Positions 56,758 through 64,000 of a stretch of 64,000 nt of DNA are shown one piece after another. The DNA is from Flaccisagitta enflata (taxonomy: Eukaryota > Chaetognatha > Sagittoidea > Aphragmophora). Within the stretch, counting starts at the first letter, position 1, and every line of letters begins with the position of its first letter. The notes under the pieces are model-generated. The model did no database searches and had not been told where the DNA came from. It was given only the letters and a program-made list of their open reading frames with translations. The position numbers and the translations under genes are program-made. The stretch is taken from contig OZ231127.1 in NCBI GenBank assembly GCA_965153355.1, positions 97,712,001 through 97,776,000 of the forward strand, written 5' to 3'.

Positions 56758-56975
56758 AACAAGGCCGTATACACGGCTACCAAAGTCGCGTGTGGGTGAG
56801 CAGGGGCAGAAATAGATAAGGCGTTTTTAGCAATTGGGCAGGAGCAGTAACGCAAATACCGCCCGTAAACGCAAAAAAAAAACTAACGCGGACCAACCGA
56901 CCAACAGACCGACCGACCGACCGACCGACCGACTGACATAGCGGGTCATAGAGTCGCGTAGCACGCGACTAAAAA
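56758..56975 (-). mobile_element. Palindrome-head element, copy B3
   Basis: Minus strand: AGTCGCGTGCTACGCGACTC, then TATGACCCGCTATGTC, (GGTC)n, gcgtt tract, 'actgctcctgcccaattgc', and end 'cacacgcgactttggtagcc', then gtgtatacggccttgtt. The 3' CACACGCGACT matches the head stem. Confidence 0.75.
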
Positions 56976-57181
56976 TGACTTATTAAGAACAATGATTTTT
57001 TTCTTTGATCAAACATTGAAAAATGAAAACATAAAACACATTCATGAGAACAATAGCGCATGCGCTTTCGAAAGTCAAGTTTGTAGGTCTACATAAGAAG
57101 GGAAAGGTTTTGTGTTGGTTGGACAGACTCGCCGACAGACCAATGAACCTGAACAGTTGCATACAAAGAGATTTTAATTGA

Positions 57182-57216
57182 TCTGCATCTGGTGTAAGTG
57201 TTGTCGCTGTTGTCGC

Positions 57217-57252
<36 letters not shown>
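57182..57252. repeat. (TTG)n microsatellite
   Basis: Trinucleotide array with gtc variants at its left edge. Confidence 0.9.
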
Positions 57253-57549
57253 CAATTGATTTGAAGTGTTTTAATTTTATTTGTACAAATTATCATTTTG
57301 GTTGAAACTTTGGCGTAAAAAGTAGCTCGGTTCCATGTCTCTATGGTGTAACTCCAGAGCCTTGAAAGCTGCGTCGCGTCGGCGTCAAACCCGCCACAGC
57401 CAGCGCCATGTAGAGAATGCCATGAATTGTAAAACAAACGTTTATGGCTGTAAACCTGTAAAAAGAGAGAGAGAGATATGATAGATATAGCACTAATGTT
57501 TAGAAAGCATTACCATAAACAGAACTGATATATTGCTTCTCTTCATTAA

Positions 57550-57876
57550 ACCAGGCTGGATGTGTACACGGCTATGTCGCATGCGGATGGGAAGGGGCAG
57601 TAGTAAAAAAAAGTCAATGAAGCATTTGAACAGGAGCAGTACATGCATATACCGCTTATGAACACAGAACAAGGCCAGATATGTGACTACCCCAGTCGCG
57701 TGCGGGTGGGCAGGAGCCATAGTTGAGGTCAGTGGGGCATTTGGGCAGGAGCAGTATGGCCAAAAAAACCATGAACGCCAAAAAAAGTAAAGTGTGATGG
57801 ACGGACCAATGGATGTACCCATGGATGGATGGACTGATAAAGCGGGGTATAGAGTCGTGTAGCACGCGACTAAAAG
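57550..57876 (-). mobile_element. Palindrome-head element B4 plus an adjoining partial copy
   Basis: 57668-57876 is complete (head AGTCGCGTGCTACACGACTC, then TATACCCCGCTTT; end cacgcgactggggtagtcac, then atatctggccttgtt). 57556-57660 is the 3' half of another copy in the same orientation, lacking its head. Confidence 0.7.
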
Positions 57877-58259
57877 CAAGTGGTAGCTGGTAGGGACCAA
57901 ATGACGGACTGACAGACATCCAGAGCAAATTACTAGTGACGGCAAAGATCGCCATCACTGCACCCCTATTGATTGTATTTGCAGTGTGAACACTTATTAT
58001 TCACTGTTTCATGAGGGAGTGAGAAAAGTGAGTGTGTGACCCTATGAACGGATCACAAGCACACGTACAGTAATTGGACCTGTATCGCGTAGAACTTCTT
58101 TTACTTTTTCGCCATCAGCATTTTGTCTGCCCAAATTTTTCGATCGAGGAGGACATCCAGCGACTTTTCGTCCACAAACATAATTCATATTCACTTTGAC
58201 ACTTTGTCACTTTGACTAGTCGACATAGCGCTGTACCTATAGTGGAGATTGTACCATGA

Positions 58260-58330
58260 ACAGAATTTATAGTCGTGTGCGACTCAGTAGGCCAGTTTTT
58301 TCCGTCCGTTGGTCCATCCACCCATTGCAA
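58260..58330 (+). mobile_element. Palindrome-head fragment
   Basis: tatagtcgtgtgcgactcag, then a gtccgttggtccatcc tract. Only a decayed head remains. Confidence 0.4.
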
Positions 58331-58380
58331 AGTCTTTTTTGGGCTATCCTCAGCATTTTATACATGCATATGAACACTGA

Positions 58381-58403
58381 TTGAGGAATTTACGGAGGCG
58401 AGC

Positions 58404-58479
<76 letters not shown>

Positions 58480-58582
58480 TGTGAAATGGAAACGCAGTCG
58501 GAAGAGCAGCATCTCCGACGCCAGTGCCAGCGGTCACGGAAAACACAAATCGAAGAATTTACGGGGGCGCGGAACAACAACC

Positions 58583-58647
<65 letters not shown>

Positions 58648-58660
58648 CACAGATCACCAC
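58381..58660. repeat. (AAC)n arrays separated by a GC-rich unit
   Basis: Two (CAA)n arrays (58403-58479, 58576-58646) with a shared spacer 'gcagcatctccgacgccagtg', ccagcggtcacggaaaacac and gaggaatttacg. The same spacer recurs at 58990-59060 and 59120-59185, each again next to (CAA)n. So this is a higher-order repeat of spacer plus CAA array, about four copies, split by 58660-58970. Confidence 0.85.
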
Positions 58661-58969
58661 TCTGATCTGCGTGTTTTCAAGCGCAGGCTAAAGTCCTATC
58701 TCTTTTCTAGATATGACTGATCTCTTTTGGTTATAAGATACGGCTATCTTTCTTAGATCTACGCTTTTCTTGTTACTGATGTTCTGTTTTTTGTTTTTCT
58801 GTTTTTAACGTTTGGTATTTATTACGGATTAATGTTTTTATTTTTGATAAGAGGACTCTGTTGGAAACAAGTCATCATTGACTTTTACAGACCATCCTCC
58901 GACGCAACTTTTACAATTATCAAGTTGTATTTCTTTGTCGTCGAAATAAATTCATCATCATTCATCAAC

Positions 58970-59063
58970 AACAACAAATGAAGATGCAGGCGGCAGAGCA
59001 GCATCTCCGACGCCAGCGGTAGCGGTCACGGAAAACACCAATCGAGGAATTTACGAGCGCTGT

Positions 59064-59102
<39 letters not shown>

Positions 59103-59219
59103 CGTGACATGAAGATGCGGGCGGCAGAGCCGCATCTCCGACGCCAGCGGTAGTGGTCAGGGAAAACACAAATTGAGGAATTCAACAACAACAACAACAG
59201 CAACAACAACCGACAACCA

Positions 59220-59297
<78 letters not shown>

Positions 59298-59298
59298 C
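58970..59298. repeat. Further spacer/(CAA)n copies and (TC)n
   Basis: Two more copies of the GC-rich spacer with CAA arrays, then (TC)n at 59224-59295. Confidence 0.85.
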
Positions 59299-59599
59299 TA
59301 GACCTGCTGTTCTCGGGACGCGTCCGGACGCCTGTGTGTTCTGAAGTTGAGATGATGAGTAATCGTTCATATACGCTGTTTGTTTTGGTATTTGCGTTAG
59401 ATAAATCGAAATACAAAAAAAAAAAAATACTTTGCTGAAAATGAGAAATGGAGTTCCGTAGCTGCGAATGAGGAATGCAGTGAGTCATTGTAGAGAAGGT
59501 TTTCATGCGAGCTGCAGGCGATGAGTGGATTTACGCAGCATTGATGCTTAGTATCATTAGCACGCCCATAATTATCAGTATCTTACTTTATTGTGGGAC

Positions 59600-59700
59600 A
59601 AATTTTCCCAGCCATATAAGGGTTTGATATTTTTTTGGTGAATACCCAAAGGGCGAACATGCACGGTGGTAAAATATGATGTCCTTATATGGCTGAATGA
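59600..59700. other. Inverted repeat in the leader, about 200 bp from the 5' LTR
   Basis: ccagccatataagggtttga near 59608 pairs with aatatgatgtccttatatgg, then ctgaa, near 59675-59698. In the minus-strand transcript this lies shortly after the 5' LTR, where packaging or dimerisation structures are found in retroelements. That role is a guess. Confidence 0.4.
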
Positions 59701-59889
59701 CGAAGTTTGTTTTTTTTCTCTGCTTGTATAGTTGTCACCAAGGTGACATTCTATAACTGCGTACTGGACCTCATCAGGTGCTCGCTGGTAACGACTTCTC
59801 CCACCCGGATTCCACCTTAAGGAGATTATGCGATATGTAATGATGAGAAAAGACGATACTCACGCTTGCGGAGAGAGTTCTTAGATTAC

Positions 59890-60447
59890 TGTCAAAGTGT
59901 CAATACGCGTCCGGGCAACTTGGCAGCGCCTCAGCGAGAGAGGAAGAAAGACTCGCCAGATATAAGGATATATATGGACGTGTAATCTGTACAGAGAATA
60001 TGAAACGATGATGAGATATACGCAATAATAATGAACCCGAAACCTACTGCCCCAGCCCCTTTCTCTGCCCCCGCCGTCTCCTCTTCCTCCTCTTCTCCGT
60101 CCCGTATCCCCGTCGTCTTCGTCCCGTATCGCCGTCCCGTCTCCTCCTCCTCCTCCTTCTCCCCCTCCTTCTCCCCTTCCTCCTTCTACTTCTCCCGCCC
60201 CGTCCGTTAGTAATGATCAATCAGTAATGATAATTACCTAAGAACTCTTCGCAGATAGTGAGGATGCCAAGTCGTCGGAAGAATAATACTAATTATGAAG
60301 GTATCATTTTTAGGAGAGATGAAGTAAAGACGCTAAGAAGAAGAAATATGATATGAGGCTGGTCTATCATCGTGTTTTGATGATAGATCAGTCCCGCATC
60401 GATTCTCTCTCTTCGCTTCACTTCTTGGGGGGCTCATGTTATTGACA
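59890..60447 (-). repeat. 5' LTR of the 14.4-kb element
   Basis: Same length as the 3' LTR, with about five substitutions (near 60095-60100, 60183, 60240). The hairpin tctatcatc/gatgataga is conserved. Confidence 0.85.
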
Positions 60448-60452
60448 ATTAT

Positions 60453-62340
60453 GGCATTTCATTAAGCATAAATTATGGCGCAAAACACGCCATAAATTTA
60501 TGGGCAATAGGTACCAAAAAATTTATGAAATTTTTTCCATAGATTTATGCAAAAAACATATGATTTTTTTATGAATTTAAAGAAAAGCATAAAAAAATGT
60601 GCATTTTTTTGCCATAAATTTATTGGTACCTATTGCCCATAAATTTATGATCATTTTCTGTCATAAATTAATGCAATAAAAACGCATAAATTTATGCAAA
60701 AAAACATATGATTTTTTATGATTCCAAGAAAAATCATAAAAAACAGCGTTTTTTGCCATAAATTTATGGTCACTTTTTAAGATAAATTTATGAAAAAAAA
60801 ACAAGCATGAATTTATGCTAAAAACATATCATTTTTTTATGATTCAATAGAATATCATACAAAAAACGCAATTTTTTGCCATTAATTTTTGGGTAGCTAA
60901 TGCCCATAAATTTATGATTACTTTTTGTCATAAATTAATGCAACAAAAATGCATAAATTTATGCAAAAAAACATGTTATTTTTTATGACTCCAAGAAAAA
61001 TCATAAGAAAACAGCGTTTTTTTGCCATAAATTTATGGTCCTTTTTTAAGATAAATTTATGCAAAAAACAAGCATAAATTTATGCTAAAAACATATCACT
61101 TTTTTATGATTCAATAGAATATCATAAAAAAACGCATTTTTTTGCCATTAATTTTTGGGTAGCTAATGTCCATAAATTTATGATTACTTTTTGTCATAAA
61201 TTAATGCAATAAAAATGCATAAATTTATGCAAAAAAACATATCATTTTTTATGATTCCAAGATGAATCATAAAAAAACAGCGTTTATTTGCCATAAATTT
61301 ATGGTCACTTTTTATGATAAATTTATGCAAAAAACAAGCATAAATTTATGCAAAAAACATATCATTTTTTTATGATTCCATAGAATATCATAAAAAACGC
61401 ACTTTTTTGCTATTAATTTTTGGGTAGCTAATGCCCATAAATTTATGATTACTTTTTGTCATGAATTTATGCAATAAAAATGCATAAATTTATGCAAAAA
61501 AACATATTCTTTTTTTTTTTTATGATTCCAAGATGAATCATAAAAAAAAAGCGTTTTTTTGCCATAAATTTATGGTCACTTTTTAAGATAAATTTATGCA
61601 AAAAAAAAGCATAAATTTATGCTAAAGACATATCATTCTTTTATGATTCAATAGAATACCATAAAAAAAACGCAATTTTTTGCCATTAATTTTTGGGTGC
61701 CCATAAATTCATGATTACTTTTTGTCATAAATTAAGGCAATGAAAATGCATAAATTTATGCAAAAAAACATATTACTTTTTATGATTGCAAGATGAACCA
61801 TAAAAAAACAGCGTTTTTTTGTCATAAACTTATGGTCACTTTTTTAGATAAATTTATGCAAAAAAAAACATAAATTTATGCTAGAAACATATCATTCTTT
61901 TATGATTCAATAGAATATCATACAAAAAACGCAATTTTTTGCCATTAATTTTTGGGTAGCTAATGCCCATAGATTTATGATTACTTTTTGTCATAGATTA
62001 ATGCAATAAAAATGCATAAATTTATGCAAAAAAAACATCAATTCTTATGATTCCAAGATGAATCATAAAAAAACAGCGTTTTTTTGCAATAAATTTATGG
62101 TCACTTTTTACTATAAATTTATGCAAAAAAAAGCATAGATTTATGCTAAAAACATATCATTTTTTTATGATTCAATAAAATGTCATTAAAAAACGTATGT
62201 TTTTGCCATAAATTTATGAGTATATATTGCCCATAAATTTATGATCACTTTTTATCATAGATTTAAAAAAAAAGCATAGATTTATACTAAAAACGTATCA
62301 TTTCTTATGATTTGATAGAACATCATAAAAAACACTTTAC
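60453..62340. repeat. AT-rich satellite, unit about 265 bp
   Basis: Landmark 'attaatttttgggtagctaa' or its variant recurs near 60881, 61147, 61409, 61682 and 61942. Each unit contains several CATAAATTTATG palindromes and atgattcaatagaatatcat, giving two related half-units. Sequence at 45960-46060 is the same type, so the LTR element inserted at its left part. Confidence 0.9.
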
Positions 62341-62567
62341 ATGTTTGAAAATGAGGTTATGAGGCCTATTTATCGGGAAAAAGTTTCCCTTGTCATGAGG
62401 ATAAAATCCCCCCAAAAAAATTCAGCCTAAATGCAGTTAAAGCGTAGTCTCTACAAAATGTGCAAGAGTTTTATCAAAGTATTGCTACTTTAAGTCTGTA
62501 AAAAGCATGAACCTTTTATAATGTTAAAGAAACCTCTTGCTGCATGAAAAAGTCATGTGCCATCAAA

Positions 62568-63370
62568 AACAAGGCCGGATACATGGCTACCCTAGTCGCG
62601 TGTGGGTGGGCTGGAGCAGTGCTAGAGAAGGTCACTAGGGCATCTGGGCAGGAACCGTACGCTCAAAAAGTTGAACAGGTCGCCCAAGGGCAATATGTGG
62701 TCAGCGATACCCGTTGCCCTGCTTTGAGTGATTGTGAATTGAGTGAGGGGAAGCAGGGCAGCGGCCCCGAAGGGGACGAAGTCCTGTAGAACACAGGGGG
62801 ACTTTCGTTCGTCCTGCCTGAAATGCTATAGAGGGCTGACTGAAGGCCTTCAAGAGCCTAAACTGAGGTCTAAGAAGGCTGATATAAGGCCTGAGAATGC
62901 CAATTGGAAGCTTGAGGGGGCCTACTTGAGGGTTGAGAGAGCTGGATTAAGGCTTGAAAGGTCAGAGGAATGAGAGCAATAAATTGAGGCTGAGATAGCT
63001 GATTTGAGGCCTTAGAGGCCTTATTTGAGGCTCAAGAGGCCAGGTTTGAGGCCTGAGAATTTAGATTTGAGGCCTGACAAGCCTAATTTGAGGCCTGAGA
63101 GGCCAGATTTGTTGCCTGTGAGGCTGGATTTGAAGCCTGAGAGGCTGAATTTGAAGCCTCAGAGGCCAGGTTTGAGGTCTCAGAGGCCAGATTTGAGGCC
63201 TGAAAGGCCTGATGAGGAGGCCAGGGGGGGGACGAACGAACACACGAACGGACGAACGAAAGTCCCCCTGTGTTCTACAGGACTTCGTCCCCTTCGGGGC
63301 CGCTGCCCAAAAACGCCAAAAAAGTAGAAGGGGGACCAACGGACCGACATAGCGGGACATAGCGGAATAA
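62568..63370 (-). mobile_element. Palindrome-head element B5, split by a foldback-tail element
   Basis: Left piece 62570-62670 (aacaaggccggatacatggc, then taccctagtcgcgtgtggg) is the 3' half. Right piece 63310-63366 (aaacgccaaaaaagtagaag, then gggaccaacggaccgacatag) continues it. The head at the far right is truncated. Confidence 0.65.
62671..63309 (-). mobile_element. Foldback-tail element FB4, subfamily 3
   Basis: Plus strand order: tail (ttgaacaggtcgcccaaggg, then caatatgtggtcagcg, with gatacccgttgccctgc), head GGGCAGCGGCCCCGAAGGGG, then acgaagtcctgtagaacaca, array of 'gaggcctgagaggccagattt' (about 21 bp), inverted head ending ggacttcgtccccttcgggg, then ccgctgccc. Same layout as FB1, with different array and head details. 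Confidence 0.7.
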
Positions 63371-63376
63371 GACAAT

Positions 63377-63700
63377 GAGAGGGGCAGCGGCCCTGAAGGG
63401 GCCGATGACCTATGATTCCACAAAGAGCAATTTTCTTTGGTTTGAGAAGCTGCTTTGGGGGGCTGAGAGGCCTGATTTTGGGTTTGAGAGGCATGGTTTG
63501 GGGGCTGAGATGCATGATTTTGGCTCTGAAAGGCCTGATTTGGGGTCTGAATGGCCAGTGCTAGGGTCTGAGAGGCCTGATTTGGGATCTGAGAGGCCTG
63601 TTTTAGGGTCCGGAAGCCTTATTTGGGGGCTGAGAGGCGTGATTTAAGGTCTGGGTGGCCTGATTTGGGGTCTGAGAGGCCTGATTTGGCCAGTGCAGAG
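63377..63700. mobile_element. Foldback-tail fragment with 20-bp array
   Basis: Head ggggcagcggccctgaaggg, then gccgatgacctatg, followed by units tgagaggcctgatttggggtc. The second head is not found. Confidence 0.55.
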
Positions 63701-63773
63701 AAGCAAAGACGAACAATTTTGCCAAAATTTTCGATAACCACTTTGGGCATCATCATCAGAGGCGGAATGAGAG

Positions 63774-64000
63774 AATAGTCGCAAAAGCGTTAGATGGTCA
63801 GCGGTACCCGTTGCCCCTATGTGAGTGAGTGGGTGTAAGGTGGTTAGAGGGGCAGCGGCCCCGAAGGGGCCGATGACCTATGCTGTTTTTATTTGAGCCT
63901 CAAGGCTGGGATTAGGGCCTGTAGGCTGGCATTGGGGCCTTGAGGCTGGGATTTGAGCCTCGAGGCTGGGATTTGAGCCTCGAGGCTGAGATTTGAGCCT
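63774..64000 (-). mobile_element. Foldback-tail element, subfamily 1, running off the window
   Basis: Tail tagtcgcaaaagcgttagat, then GGTCAGCGGTACCCGTTGCC, head GGGGCAGCGGCCCCGAAGGG, then 20-bp units as in FB0. Confidence 0.7.

Larger units (their letters stand above)
46066..60447 (-). mobile_element. Complete LTR retrotransposon, 14.4 kb, gag-only
   Basis: Two 558-bp LTRs (46066-46623 and 59890-60447) differ at about five positions and share TGTCAA...TTGACA ends. ATTAT is duplicated at 46061-46065 and 60448-60452. A purine tract on the minus strand (aagaaggaaggcgggggt, next to 46624) fits a polypurine tract before the 3' LTR, giving minus-strand orientation, consistent with the gag-like ORF. 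No RT, protease or integrase was found. No canonical TGG-type primer-binding site is seen after the 5' LTR. Later insertions (56758, 57668, others) lie inside. Best described as a large non-autonomous (LARD-like) element. Confidence 0.8.

Overview
The window looks like nuclear DNA of a repeat-rich invertebrate animal; the species cannot be named from the sequence. The evidence is spliced-exon signatures (branch point, polypyrimidine tract and AG before coding exons), a canonical AATAAA site, a CR1/L2-like LINE with a PHD finger, LTR retroelements, hAT- and Tc1/mariner-type MITEs and long microsatellites. Bacterial operon signals are absent. There is one assembly gap (33 N, 8671-8703).

Host genes are few. 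A last exon of a Ser-rich single-pass membrane protein lies at 192-1463. A very large exon at 23064-27856 encodes the most interesting protein here. Its order is ubiquitin-like segment, leucine-rich repeats, ROC GTPase, COR domain interrupted by a two-helix membrane hairpin, degenerate kinase, RNase L/IRE1-type KEN ribonuclease with all four catalytic-position residues in register, and a C-terminal beta-grasp-like region. This joins a Roco signalling GTPase to an RNase L-like effector, and I know of no described protein with that order. A possible short transmembrane exon lies at 45554-45695. A tRNA-like gene (2238-2308) and a tRNA-derived pseudogene or SINE (about 55254-55325) are on the minus strand.

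The rest is mobile DNA. 8.6-16.8 kb: a divergent two-ORF LTR-type retroelement on the minus strand, with an unrecognised ORF1 and an ORF2 carrying gag-like, CCHC, two aspartic-protease-like, RT and RNase H regions, offset by +1. 18.4-20.2 kb: a broken LINE with a degenerate 2A motif. 28-45 kb: nested short elements, including hAT MITEs with 8-bp target duplications, TA-flanked MITEs, and two linked sets of short structured elements. One set (here 'palindrome-head') has a 5' hairpin whose sequence is matched by a subterminal repeat at its own 3' end. The other set (here 'foldback-tail') has long inverted repeats around a 20-21 bp array, plus a one-sided tail. 46066-60447: a complete 14.4-kb LTR retrotransposon on the minus strand with near-identical 558-bp LTRs and a 5-bp target duplication. 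It carries only a gag-like ORF interrupted by one in-frame TAG, and it is inserted at the edge of an AT-rich satellite with a unit of about 265 bp (60453-62340). 62.5-64 kb: foldback-tail elements, one inserted in a palindrome-head element.

Low-complexity arrays (TC, TTTC, ATTC, TTG, AAC, GTAT, and 30-bp and 15-bp minisatellites) account for most remaining long open frames, which are not genes.
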